Assembly (NCBI GenBank): GCA_030654395.1
Contig: JAURXM010000131.1
Span: 248,001-312,000, forward strand
Length of the DNA: 64,000 nt
Reading direction: 5' to 3'
Source: Aquabacterium sp.
Lineage (GTDB): Bacteria > Pseudomonadota > Gammaproteobacteria > Burkholderiales > Burkholderiaceae_C
Each line of letters opens with the position of its first letter. Position 1 is the first letter of the stretch. The notes beneath the pieces are model-generated. The model did not search any database. It had not been told where the DNA came from and saw nothing but the letters and a program-made list of their open reading frames with translations. This document shows positions 1 through 8,951 of this stretch, piece after piece. The position numbers and the translations under genes were made by a program.

Positions 1-2220
1 TGCGGTGAGCATGGCGGGGATCAAGGTCAAGGCCAGCATCAACATGCTGGGGGCAAAGGCGTACTTACTGAGGAAGCCTTGGTTGTAAGTCATACGTGGC
101 TCGACACGCACAGGCAGCTCACCCAACTCCACGCCAGGTACGGATTTGGCAAAGGCCAACGCATGCGCCATGCCCACGGCGCGTGCGCCGTTGGCTATAT
201 TGGCAGCACGAACCAAAGTGGCACCATCCACAAAGAAGCCGACTTCGGGCTGGCGCCCGCCAATCAAGTCACGGCCAAAGCCCGGGGGGATGTCGATGAC
301 CAACCACGACCGCGCTGCGCGCATCTCGGTATCAATGTCACTGGGGTCATTGAGCTGCGCTTGCGCGGCAAAAAAGGACGAGCCCTCAAAGTGCTCAATC
401 AGGCGGCGGCTGTCCGTGCTTTGGTCGCGATCCAGAACCGAGAACCGGATGCGCTCCACGTCAAAGCTCATCCCCCAAGTGCCTGCACACAACACGATCA
501 AAGGCCCCAGCATGGCAAACGCCAAGCGGATGGTGTCGTGGCGCAGCTCCATGGCCTCGCGCCTGGCGTAAGCCCACATGCGCGACACCCACATCTGCCC
601 AGCAAGCCATGCGGGCTGAGGCTGTGCCTCAGACACTACACTGACAAGCGGGTGAGCAGACATGTCCGGCTCTTCAGTGGCACGCACGGGCGCCATGTGT
701 TCGGCTTCGCTGTCAGCTTCCAAGTAGTCAATGAAGGCCTGCTCCAGCGTCTCGCAACCTTGGCGTTCGCACAGCTCATCGGGTGCGCCAACGGCCAGCA
801 CACGGCCATGGTGCATCAACGAGATGCGGTCGCAACGTTGCGCCTCGTTCATGAAGTGGGTGGACACGAACAGGGTGACGCCCTCCTCGCGTGACATGCG
901 GATCATGTGTCGCCAAAACATGTCTCTCGCAGCAGGGTCGACGCCGGACGTAGGCTCATCCAGAATCAACACCTCAGGCTTGTGCAAGCACGCTGCTGCC
1001 AGTTGCAGGCGCTGACGTATACCCAAAGACAAGCGCGAAGGCATCGTGTGTGCATGCTCGCCCAGCTCGAAGGTATCGAGTGACTGTGCAATGGCTTGAA
1101 CAGCCACGGCAGGGTCCATGCGGTAGAGCTTGGCATGCAGCTCCAAGTTCTGGAGCACGGACAGCTCTTCATACAGCGAGAACAGCTGCGACATGTAGCC
1201 GATATGAAGTCGCGTACGCAGGTCGCTGGCATCCACCGTCTCGCCCAGCAACTTGGCCGACCCCTCCGTGATGTCGAGCAGGCCCGTCAGCATCTTCATG
1301 GTCGTGGTCTTGCCGCACCCGTTAGAGCCCAGGAAGCCAAATATCTCGCCACGAGGGATACAAAAGCTCACATCACGCGCAGCGACAAAGTCACCAAAAC
1401 GCCGTGTCAGGCCAATGGCCTCCATCGCAGGCGGGCCGTCATGGGCAGGCAGCGGCGGGATCACCAAGGGCGCCACATCCCCCTTGTTGGAGAGCTTCAC
1501 GTAGGCCTCCTCCAAGGAGGCAGAACGCGTTTGCTCCAAAACGTCAACGGTTGGTGCGCACACCAGCACCCTGCCCTCGTCCATGGCAACGAGGTGCTCA
1601 AAGCGTTCGGCCTCTTCCATATAGGCTGTGGCCACCAGCACGGTCATCTGCGGACGCAGTGTGCGCAGGCTTTCAACCAGTGCCCAGAACTGCCGCCGAG
1701 ACAAGGGGTCCACGCCAGTGGTCGGCTCATCGAGCACCAACAAATCAGGGTTGTGAACCAGTGCGCAGCACAAGGACACTTTTTGCTTCATGCCGCCAGA
1801 CAGCTTGCCCGCTGGTCGATCAGGAAAGGGCCCCAAGCCTGTCGCCTCCAGCAAGGCATGGATGCGTGGCGCGCACTCATTGGCGGGCACACCGAACAGA
1901 CGGGCTGCAAAGTCGATGTTGTCGTAGACAGACAGTGATCGGTACAGGTTGCGACCCAAGCCTTGGGGCATGAAGGCCACACGAGGCGCCAACACTTGGC
2001 GAAAACGCCGATCCCTCAGATCGCCGCCCAACACGTGCAGGCTGCCAGTTTGTATTTTCTTGACCCCAGAGATCAAGGCGAGCAAGGTGGACTTGCCCAC
2101 GCCATCTGGCCCGACCAGCCCGATCGTGCGGCCAGTGGGCAGTCTTAAATCGATTGCATCCAAGGCCAGCTGAGGCCCATAGCGGTGAGACAACTGCTCA
2201 ATGACGATGGCATCTTCCAT
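1..2220 (-). CDS. Fused ABC exporter, two ATPase domains plus permease (RbbA/YhiH type), 3' part outside window
   Basis: Open frame of 740 codons reading from ATG at 2220 to the window edge, so the C-terminus is missing. Domains in order: ATPase 1 with Walker A GPDGVGKST, signature LSGGMKQK and Walker B LLVLDEPTTG; ATPase 2 with GSNGCGKTT, signature LSLGIRQR and VLILDEPTSG; then from about residue 585 the start of an ABC-2 permease with a first membrane segment near LGPLIVLCAGTWG and a large extracytoplasmic loop. This tandem layout is that of RbbA/YhiH-like proteins, which pair with a HlyD periplasmic adaptor. The HlyD gene lies 15 nt upstream on the same strand, so the two form an efflux operon. 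Substrate cannot be read from the sequence. Confidence 0.92.
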   Translation of the reverse strand, partial: MEDAIVIEQLSHRYGPQLALDAIDLRLPTGRTIGLVGPDGVGKSTLLALISGVKKIQTGSLHVLGGDLRDRRFRQVLAPRVAFMPQGLGRNLYRSLSVYDNIDFAARLFGVPANECAPRIHALLEATGLGPFPDRPAGKLSGGMKQKVSLCCALVHNPDLLVLDEPTTGVDPLSRRQFWALVESLRTLRPQMTVLVATAYMEEAERFEHLVAMDEGRVLVCAPTVDVLEQTRSASLEEAYVKLSNKGDVAPLVIPPLPAHDGPPAMEAIGLTRRFGDFVAARDVSFCIPRGEIFGFLGSNGCGKTTTMKMLTGLLDITEGSAKLLGETVDASDLRTRLHIGYMSQLFSLYEELSVLQNLELHAKLYRMDPAVAVQAIAQSLDTFELGEHAHTMPSRLSLGIRQRLQLAAACLHKPEVLILDEPTSGVDPAARDMFWRHMIRMSREEGVTLFVSTHFMNEAQRCDRISLMHHGRVLAVGAPDELCERQGCETLEQAFIDYLEADSEAEHMAPVRATEEPDMSAHPLVSVVSEAQPQPAWLAGQMWVSRMWAYARREAMELRHDTIRLAFAMLGPLIVLCAGTWGMSFDVERIRFSVLDRDQSTDSRRLIEHFEGSSFFAAQAQLNDPSDIDTEMRAARSWLVIDIPPGFGRDLIGGRQPEVGFFVDGATLVRAANIANGARAVGMAHALAFAKSVPGVELGELPVRVEPRMTYNQGFLSKYAFAPSMLMLALTLIPAMLTA

Positions 2221-2235
2221 CACAACACCCACCGC

Positions 2236-3204
2236 TCAGTTAGGGAATGGGTTGGATGACTCAGGTGTGCGTTGCCTTACATAACCGTAACCCGTCAAAC
2301 CCGCCTTAAGCAAGCCCGCATTCGCCACGGCGACAGCTTGCGGCAAGCTCAGTTTGACGCGGTAGGTGAGCTTTTCTCGCTCGCCGGATGTCTCCACATG
2401 TTTGGGTGTGAACTGCGCCTCAGCCGCGACAAACGTCACTTTGGCCTCCAAAGGCATCTGTGGGGCGGCATCCAGCACGATACGGGCATCGTCGCCCACC
2501 CGAAGTTGCCCGGCAACCTTGGTCGGCAAGAAAATCGTCATGTGTGTATGCGACGTATCCAACAAGGTCGCCACCCGACCACCCGCTGGGATGACCGAAC
2601 TGGGCTCAACCACACGGTACTCAATGCGACCTGCCACAGGCGCCCGCAGGGTGTGGTCTTCAATCGCGATGCGCAGGCGCTTGATGCCCGCATCGGCCTC
2701 ATCACGTGCAGCCGCTGCTTCACCTACCGCTGCAGTGGCGATGCCCACGCCCGCTTGCTCACCATCGCGCTGGGCCTGACGGCGCTTGACCTCCGAGTCG
2801 GACACCAGCACCTGCTTGTGCAAATCAACCGCATTGCTCCACTCCATCTGTGCCACGTTGGCTTGGATGCGGTGCACCTGCGTCTCACCCTGAGCGCGTG
2901 CCATCGCCTGCACCGCCCGTTGCCGCATGGCCTGCACGCCGATCAATTGGGCTTGCAGATCGGTGGTGTCCATTTGGGCGATCACATCACCGGCCTTGAC
3001 CATGTCCCCTTCTTGCACAGGCACATCCAGCACCCGGCCAGGGAATTTACTGGCGATCTCAATGCGCTGCACCTCAATGCGGCCATTGGCCTTGATCACA
3101 TCGTCAGCCGCCCCCGTCGGTTTCAGGGCAGACCACGTCGCCCACGCACCCGACACGGTCAACGCCGACACCACACATCCCAACGCAAAGTCACGGTACT
3201 TCAT
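2236..3204 (-). CDS. HlyD/EmrA-family membrane fusion protein of ABC exporter
   Basis: Periplasmic adaptor of 322 aa. It has an N-terminal membrane anchor (FALGCVVSALTVSGAWATW), a first biotinyl-lipoyl half (IEVQRIEIASKFPGRV), a long Ala/Gln-rich coiled-coil hairpin (about residues 80-170), a second lipoyl half (LRAPVAGRIEYRVVEP) and a beta-barrel region. I start at ATG 3204 because a GGAGAA ribosome site precedes it and the hydrophobic anchor follows immediately; the frame stays open 39 codons further upstream without support. It is co-transcribed with the downstream fused ABC exporter (gap 15 nt) and divergent from the MalT-like regulator. Confidence 0.9.
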   Translation of the reverse strand: MKYRDFALGCVVSALTVSGAWATWSALKPTGAADDVIKANGRIEVQRIEIASKFPGRVLDVPVQEGDMVKAGDVIAQMDTTDLQAQLIGVQAMRQRAVQAMARAQGETQVHRIQANVAQMEWSNAVDLHKQVLVSDSEVKRRQAQRDGEQAGVGIATAAVGEAAAARDEADAGIKRLRIAIEDHTLRAPVAGRIEYRVVEPSSVIPAGGRVATLLDTSHTHMTIFLPTKVAGQLRVGDDARIVLDAAPQMPLEAKVTFVAAEAQFTPKHVETSGEREKLTYRVKLSLPQAVAVANAGLLKAGLTGYGYVRQRTPESSNPFPN

Positions 3205-3365
3205 GATCGGTTCTCCAAAAAGTCTGCGCTTTACTTCAGATGGATCAAGGTCCGGTGAACCGGCTTGACTCATTCTGACTACCCGTCTATTCAATTCTTT
3301 GCACGGTGCCAGTCTGTCCACTTGGGCACGGTTTGGCCCCTACCAAAAGTTAGGTTTCTAGACCG

Positions 3366-5873
3366 ATGCCAGCCTCTGCACAGCCTTCAACCTCGCCGTT
3401 CTCGCAAACATTGATCGAGCGCAAGTACAACCCATTTGTTGGGGCTCATCCGCACAGGCCGCTACCCCATGAGGCCTTACCCGAGACCGTACTGGATGGC
3501 TCATGTGCGGTGGTCAGCGTCGTCTCCCCACTGGACGACGTCACCACAACGTGGATGCCCCAATGGATGCAGGCCTTGTATCTGCGTGATTGCGCCTGTG
3601 CGTGGTTGACACTGGACGATGCAGACAACGATCCTGCGCGCTTTGTGCGCCATCTGGTGGTGGCCTTGCAGCGCAGTGGCCTGCAAACGGGCGATGCCAC
3701 CCTCGCCCATCTGTCAGACACGCTTGCATCGCAGTTCACCAGCGTGACCGAGTCATTGGCTTGCGACCTGGCCGCATCACCCCGTCGCTTGATGATCATG
3801 CTGGCCGATGTGCACACACTGCACAACGAGACCGTGCTCGACATCATCGACTGGCTGCTGCACTACGCCCCACGATTGACACAGATCACGCTGTCATCCC
3901 AGAACGAATTGCCATGGCGCTTAGGCTCCTTGCGTGTGCGCGGCCAACTCCATGAGGTCAATGCTGGTCAACTCGCGTTCAACCACGACGAAGCCGCGCT
4001 TGCCCAACTACCGCAGCGCCAACTGGACTTGCTGATGAGCTTGGCGATGCTCCCGTGTTTTGATCTGGCACTGGCGTGCGCGGCCACCGGAGATCCAGAT
4101 ACGGGGAGGCAGATCCAGCCATTGCAAAAGCTCGGCCTGATCTTGCAGGGTGGGACCCAGCATGCTTTCTTGTATCGTTTGAACGCCTTAGCAAGAGATC
4201 AGTTAAAACAACAATTTCAAAAGCAAGCACCTGAACATGCCCGAGCTGTACAAATGCGCAGCGCCCATTTTTGCTGGGCACGGGGGGAGCAAGAAGCCGC
4301 GTTTGAGTTCGCCGTGGCTGCACAAGACTGGGCCCAAGCGACCCAATGGCTCAAAGACGGCTTACAGGATGCGACCCAAAACAGGTGCGAGCTGCACCTC
4401 GCTCTATCGTGGATACGCGCCATTCCCATCGACTGGCTAGACCGCGATCCCCAGATACAGGTTGACTACGCTTTCGCGATGTCCCTGCACCCGCAACAGG
4501 TCGACATCGCCGAGCAGATCAGAGCCTTGCACGCCATCAGGCAACACCTTCAGCAAGCCGCTGAGCCCGACATGCACACCATTGATCAAATAGACTGCGC
4601 CCTTTCATTCCAGCAGGTGCTGTCACTGAGCATGACGGATCAAGGTCAGCCCGCGCGACGCGCTGCACAGGTATGGCTGACACGTTGGCCGCATGCCAAA
4701 GCGCTTCACAAAGGCATGATCGCCAATGTGCTGTGCTTTGGCCTCAAACAAACAGGGGAATTGGGTGCGGGGCTGCAGATGGCCCATACCGCGCGCGTTT
4801 GGCTTGAACAAGACCATGCCTACTTTGGGCTGGCATGGAACACCACGCTGCAAGCCTTGATCCACATGAAAGCCGGCAGCTACCTTCAAGCCCAACAGAC
4901 TTGCGAACAAGGGCTGCATCTGATTGCCCAACACCTCAATGGGCAACGCACACATGCCAGCGTCCAGCACACACTGCTGGCTGCGCTGGCATACGAAAGG
5001 GATGACTTGGTCGGCGCGCAGCAACACCTGGCGCAGTCTCTGGACAGCTTGGCGCAAGTTGCGGCGGCAGACGTCTTGGTCATAGGCTGCTTGACACGGG
5101 CCAGATTGCGTTTTGCCCAAGGTGATGCAAAAGGTGGTCTGAGCCTGTTGCAAGAGGGGCGTGCCTTGGCGCTAAGGCGAGGCATGCCCCGTGTCAGCAT
5201 GTCATTGCTGGCAGAGACCTGTGTGCAACTGTGCCGCGATGGGCGCCACCAAGAAGCCACAGAATTGGCACAGACACACAGATTGGATGATCACCTCGTC
5301 GCAGCGAGATGCTTGTTACCGCTTCAAGCCGGTCAAGTCTGGCAAGCCCTCAAAGCCCCGATTGCACACTGCGCCACCCAAGGGCTGGTACACAAACAAG
5401 TCAAACTGCTGATCACTCAAGCGGTGGCTGCGCACGCGCATCATCTGATGGCCGATGCCCAACAGGCGCTCAAACTGGCGCTGATCCTTGGTTCAGCTCA
5501 GGGCTATGTGCGGGTATTCAAAGACGACCAAACCGCACTTCGCCCCTTGATGGCGTCGATCCGTCCCCTTTTGACTGAACACCCCAGTGCGCTGGCACTT
5601 TGGCAGCACTTGCATCAACCCGGACACGCAGACGCACACGCACAAGGGGAAGACGAACGCAGTGACCAGCATGGCCTGACACGTCGTGAAATCGACATCC
5701 TGCAGCGCTTGGCATCTGGCCTGAGCAACAAAGAAATAGCACAAGCTATTTTCATCAGTGAAGGCACACTGAAATGGCACCTCCACAACATATACGGCAA
5801 GCTAGACAGCAAGAATCGCACGGGCGCCCTGACGCAGGCCCGCGCCATGGGGGTGTTAAGCCACGCCCGTTGA
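3366..5873 (+). CDS. LuxR-family LAL (MalT-like) transcriptional regulator with degenerate ATPase domain
   Basis: 835 aa protein with a C-terminal LuxR HTH at about residues 772-832 (LTRREIDILQRLASGLSNKE, then ISEGTLKWHLHNIYGKL), a helical TPR-like middle, and an N-terminal MalT-type NTPase region. That region aligns well around AWLTLDDADNDPARF. Where LAL proteins carry the P-loop (A-GFGKTT), this one reads SPLDDVTTT, so the GK(T/S) core is gone. It is divergent from the HlyD/ABC exporter operon across about 160 bp, so it is the likely regulator of that operon (inference). ATP-dependent control, as in MalT, is doubtful here. Confidence 0.85.
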   Translation: MPASAQPSTSPFSQTLIERKYNPFVGAHPHRPLPHEALPETVLDGSCAVVSVVSPLDDVTTTWMPQWMQALYLRDCACAWLTLDDADNDPARFVRHLVVALQRSGLQTGDATLAHLSDTLASQFTSVTESLACDLAASPRRLMIMLADVHTLHNETVLDIIDWLLHYAPRLTQITLSSQNELPWRLGSLRVRGQLHEVNAGQLAFNHDEAALAQLPQRQLDLLMSLAMLPCFDLALACAATGDPDTGRQIQPLQKLGLILQGGTQHAFLYRLNALARDQLKQQFQKQAPEHARAVQMRSAHFCWARGEQEAAFEFAVAAQDWAQATQWLKDGLQDATQNRCELHLALSWIRAIPIDWLDRDPQIQVDYAFAMSLHPQQVDIAEQIRALHAIRQHLQQAAEPDMHTIDQIDCALSFQQVLSLSMTDQGQPARRAAQVWLTRWPHAKALHKGMIANVLCFGLKQTGELGAGLQMAHTARVWLEQDHAYFGLAWNTTLQALIHMKAGSYLQAQQTCEQGLHLIAQHLNGQRTHASVQHTLLAALAYERDDLVGAQQHLAQSLDSLAQVAAADVLVIGCLTRARLRFAQGDAKGGLSLLQEGRALALRRGMPRVSMSLLAETCVQLCRDGRHQEATELAQTHRLDDHLVAARCLLPLQAGQVWQALKAPIAHCATQGLVHKQVKLLITQAVAAHAHHLMADAQQALKLALILGSAQGYVRVFKDDQTALRPLMASIRPLLTEHPSALALWQHLHQPGHADAHAQGEDERSDQHGLTRREIDILQRLASGLSNKEIAQAIFISEGTLKWHLHNIYGKLDSKNRTGALTQARAMGVLSHAR

Positions 5874-6344
5874 CCCAAAACCACCGGCACCACGCTCACT
5901 GCCTTGGGTGAACGAGGTCACCACGGTGAACTGGGGCCGAATCACGGGGACAAACATCAGCTGCGCAATGCGCTCGCCAGCTTGAATGCGAATGGGCTCA
6001 GACCCGACCGGGTTGCGGTTCCAGGCGCTGACAAAAATTTGCCCGGTGTAATCGGCATCAACCACCCCGATGGTATTGCCCAATACAAGGCCCTTCTTGT
6101 GGCCCAAACCCGAGCGCGGTGCAATCAATGCGGTGATGAACGGGTCTGCAATGTGCATCGCAAAACCAGCTGGAATCAACACAGCGGGGGCACCTGCTTG
6201 AATCAACAGATCGCCATCAATACAAGCCATCAAATCAACTGCAGCAGCCATGTCAGACTGAAAGCCCGGCAAACCCCAAGTCTGCAAACGTTGATCAAGG
6301 ATCTGAAATTCAATGGTTGGGCTCTGGCTATCGCGGGTCATCAT
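5856..6344 (-). CDS. dut: dUTP diphosphatase
   Basis: Hydrolyses dUTP to dUMP, limiting uracil in DNA and feeding thymidylate synthesis. All five trimeric dUTPase motifs are visible: AAAVDL (motif 1, usually AGxDL), APRSGLGHKKG (2), GVVDADYTGQIFV (3), GERIAQLMF (4) and the C-terminal RGAGGFGSTG (5). I start at ATG 6344 (162 aa), just after the coaBC stop at 6367. An upstream in-frame start at 6398 would lie inside coaBC and make the protein longer than the usual 148-160 aa. The gene follows coaBC in the same transcript. Its 3' end overlaps the end of the convergent MalT-like gene by 18 nt. Confidence 0.95.
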   Translation of the reverse strand: MMTRDSQSPTIEFQILDQRLQTWGLPGFQSDMAAAVDLMACIDGDLLIQAGAPAVLIPAGFAMHIADPFITALIAPRSGLGHKKGLVLGNTIGVVDADYTGQIFVSAWNRNPVGSEPIRIQAGERIAQLMFVPVIRPQFTVVTSFTQGSERGAGGFGSTGVA

Positions 6345-6366
6345 GAGGCTCTTATCGGTACAGTGT

Positions 6367-7599
6367 TCAAGGTTTACTGGCTTGTCGTCGCGTGGCAATT
6401 TCTTGCATCAAGGCACGAGCCAAGGTCAATTTGTCGGTGGGTGCGCCATCAGCAGGCAAGGCATGGTGCGCCTGGGCATCAACAACCAACAAAGCGTTGT
6501 CATCACGACCGAAGGTGGATGGGCCGAGGTTGCCAATGATCAGTGGAATCTGCTTGCGCAGCAATTTGGCGCGTGCGTGTTCAAGCAGGTTCTCACTTTC
6601 AGCGGCAAAACCAACGCAATAAGGCGGCTTTGGCAGCGAGGCGACGGCTGCCAAGATGTCCGGGTTCTCGGTGAGTTCGAAAGTGGGCGCAACCTTCTTG
6701 CCCTCTTTTTTTATCTTGTGCTGGCTCAAAGTCGCAGGACGCCAGTCGGCTACGGCCGCTGTCGCGATGAACACGTCCTGCGAAGTCGCCAAAGGCAAGA
6801 CAGCATCGAGCATCTGCTGCGCCGTCATCACATCCACGCGCTGCACGCCGCGTGGCGTCGGCAAATGAACGGGCCCAGCGATCAGGGTGACTTGTGCGCC
6901 CGCCTCTGCTGCCGCACGGGCAAGCGCAAAACCCATCTTGCCGCTAGAGTGATTGGTGATGCCGCGTACCGGGTCAATGGGCTCAAAGGTCGGGCCGGCC
7001 GTGATCAACACACGAAGCCATTGCAGCGATTTGGGCTGAAAGAACGCGATCAAGTCTTCAAGCAACTCGGCTGGCTCAAGCATGCGGCCATCGCCCACTT
7101 CGCCGCAGGCTTGATCACCAACGCCCGGCCCTAAGATCATGGCGCCATCTTGCTCTAGCGCGGTCACGTTGCGTTGGGTAGCAGGATGCGACCACATTTC
7201 GCGGTTCATCGCGGGCGCCACCAGCAAAGGACATGCGGCCCGAGGACGGGCTAGGCAAAGCAAACTCAATACGTCATCAGCCCTGCCTTGCACCAACTTG
7301 GCCATGAAGTCCGCACTGGCGGGTGCCACCACAATGGCGTCTGCTTCTCGACTGAGGTTGATGTGAGCCATGTTGTTGGGCTCGCGCGCATCCCACTGGC
7401 TGGTCACCACAGGCAGCCCTGAGAGGGCCTGCATGGTGACGGGCGTGATGAAGGCTTGAGCCGCTTCGGTCATGACAACCTGAACCGTGGCACCGGCCTT
7501 GGTCAACAGGCGCACGAACTCGGCCGATTTGTAGCAGGCTACCCCGCCGGTCAGGCCCAGCACGATGTGCTTGCCGTGGAGATCTAATCGTTCTGACAT
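6367..7599 (-). CDS. coaBC: Bifunctional phosphopantothenoylcysteine decarboxylase / phosphopantothenate-cysteine ligase
   Basis: Coenzyme A biosynthesis enzyme of 410 aa. The N-terminal CoaC flavodoxin-like decarboxylase half shows GLTGGVACYKSAE, VAPASADFMAKL and the PAMNREMW substrate clamp. The C-terminal CoaB ligase half shows LITAGPTFEPIDPVRGITN, SSGKMG and AAVADWRP. ATG 7599 (MSERLDL) is chosen over the 6-codon-longer start. It is followed by dut, an arrangement also known in enterobacteria, and its 5' end is close behind the AraC gene that ends at 7619. Confidence 0.96.
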   Translation of the reverse strand: MSERLDLHGKHIVLGLTGGVACYKSAEFVRLLTKAGATVQVVMTEAAQAFITPVTMQALSGLPVVTSQWDAREPNNMAHINLSREADAIVVAPASADFMAKLVQGRADDVLSLLCLARPRAACPLLVAPAMNREMWSHPATQRNVTALEQDGAMILGPGVGDQACGEVGDGRMLEPAELLEDLIAFFQPKSLQWLRVLITAGPTFEPIDPVRGITNHSSGKMGFALARAAAEAGAQVTLIAGPVHLPTPRGVQRVDVMTAQQMLDAVLPLATSQDVFIATAAVADWRPATLSQHKIKKEGKKVAPTFELTENPDILAAVASLPKPPYCVGFAAESENLLEHARAKLLRKQIPLIIGNLGPSTFGRDDNALLVVDAQAHHALPADGAPTDKLTLARALMQEIATRRQASKP

Positions 7600-7618
7600 G
7601 AGGCCAGACTCTAGCACC

Positions 7619-8653
7619 TCAACGGCCGCTCATCCCCAGTTGATCGCGATAACCACTGGGCGATTGCCCAGTCCAGCGTTTAAATGCAAAGGTGAAGGCG
7701 CGGCGGTCTGAAAAACCCAATTCGGCGCTGATGACTTCCATGCTGATGGCACGGCGGCGCAGCATCATGTGCGCACGGTGGCATTTGACCAAAGACTGAA
7801 CGTCCACATACTTCACCCCCTCAGACTGCAGGCGACGTTGCAGTGTACGGGGGTGCAAGTTCAAGGCTTGCGCTGTGGCGTCCAAGCCTTGCCGCAGCAG
7901 GTCCGGGCGCCGCTCCATGGCCCAACGCACGTCATCGATGATGGGTCGCTCGCCGACTTCGCGTGTCATGCGGCGTGCCAGCAGTTGTCGCGCTTGTGAA
8001 TACGCCTCAGGCACAAAAGTATTGAATGGGATATCTAGCAAGCGCCGGTCCATGACCAAGGCATCTGCACCTTCGCCAAAATACACACTTGCCCCGAAGT
8101 GATCCGCGAACTGCTTCTGATACTCGGGCGCTTGACTGGCCACCCTCACGGACAGCAGCCAATTGGATCCGTTGAGCGACCGGCGCACCAACTGGTTGAT
8201 GGCCGACATGGCGGCTTCACGAACATGGCGCATGGCCTGCGGATCGAACTCTTGAAAGGTCATGTCGATGCGCAAATGCGCTTCAGCACCCACCTCATCC
8301 AAATGCAGCGTCAACCAAGGCACCAACAAGTCCCGCGCCCAACTGACCATCTCCAGCATTTCCCGCAAAGTTGAGCATGACGACAGGAATTTATCGAACT
8401 CAGGGAAGTGCTCGAAATTAAAAACATCACCCAAAACAAATGGGAAGTGTTGCTCTCGTGACTGGGCCACGCAGGCAGAAAACGCTTGCAACAAGCACAG
8501 CGGCGTCACCCTCAATGGGCGATGCGGGTCAACCACACCGACACCAGACTCGCTGAGAACGGGCTCAATCGGGAAACCACACATGTGGGCGGCATGCCGC
8601 CAACTGCCCATCGCAGGCCAAGGCATAGAACAGGGGAGCGGCGGATAATGCAT
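7619..8653 (-). CDS. AraC-family transcriptional regulator (Arabinose_bd type), copy 1
   Basis: About 344 aa from ATG 8653. The N-terminal half matches the Arabinose_bd/OruR-type ligand domain (HFPFVLGDVFNFEHFPEF). The C-terminal HTH pair is clear (LNLHPRTLQRRLQSEG and ISAELGFSDRRAFTFAFKRW). It is a paralogue of the next gene (8952-10016), with the same block layout. The ribosome site is weak; the frame continues upstream to 8788 but that extension resembles nothing. A perfect inverted repeat lies about 85 nt upstream of the chosen start. Regulated targets are unknown. Confidence 0.87.
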   Translation of the reverse strand: MHYPPLPCSMPWPAMGSWRHAAHMCGFPIEPVLSESGVGVVDPHRPLRVTPLCLLQAFSACVAQSREQHFPFVLGDVFNFEHFPEFDKFLSSCSTLREMLEMVSWARDLLVPWLTLHLDEVGAEAHLRIDMTFQEFDPQAMRHVREAAMSAINQLVRRSLNGSNWLLSVRVASQAPEYQKQFADHFGASVYFGEGADALVMDRRLLDIPFNTFVPEAYSQARQLLARRMTREVGERPIIDDVRWAMERRPDLLRQGLDATAQALNLHPRTLQRRLQSEGVKYVDVQSLVKCHRAHMMLRRRAISMEVISAELGFSDRRAFTFAFKRWTGQSPSGYRDQLGMSGR

Positions 8654-8736
8654 GACTGAATGACGATCCAAAACGACAACACGCAGCCTGCTTTTAAGCA
8701 CAAGGTGCGCCCGATCGTTTAACTGACTTGAGTGAG

Positions 8737-8758
8737 CATTCAAACGACCGATTGAATG
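8737..8758. promoter_or_regulatory. Inverted repeat upstream of AraC copy 1, possible operator
   Basis: CATTCAA (8737-8743), 8-nt spacer, TTGAATG (8752-8758), a perfect 7-bp dyad. It lies in the 298-nt non-coding interval between the two AraC genes, about 85 nt upstream of copy 1. Spacing of about 15 nt centre to centre would suit a dimeric or two-HTH regulator. No other gene is seen in this interval. Confidence 0.35.
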
Positions 8759-8951
8759 GCTCCAATATAGGCTGCCAGTCAAATTCACGCATCCCCTCTG
8801 TCATCTTCAGCGGGTATGTTTTACGACAAACCCATGTCGATCCAGTGGATGACACCGATGACACGGAAGGGTTCCCCCTTGCATTAGTCAGCATGTGCCA
8901 TTTTTTGTTTTTCCTGCCAAACAGCAGCGTGAATTTAACGCCTGACCAAGA

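Noticed and set aside
79..894. 271-codon plus-strand frame at the window start
   Set aside because: Antisense to the fused ABC exporter, which runs open from 2220 to the window edge.
2272..3258. 328-codon plus-strand frame over the HlyD gene
   Set aside because: Antisense shadow; His/Arg-rich composition without domains, while the minus strand is a clear HlyD adaptor.
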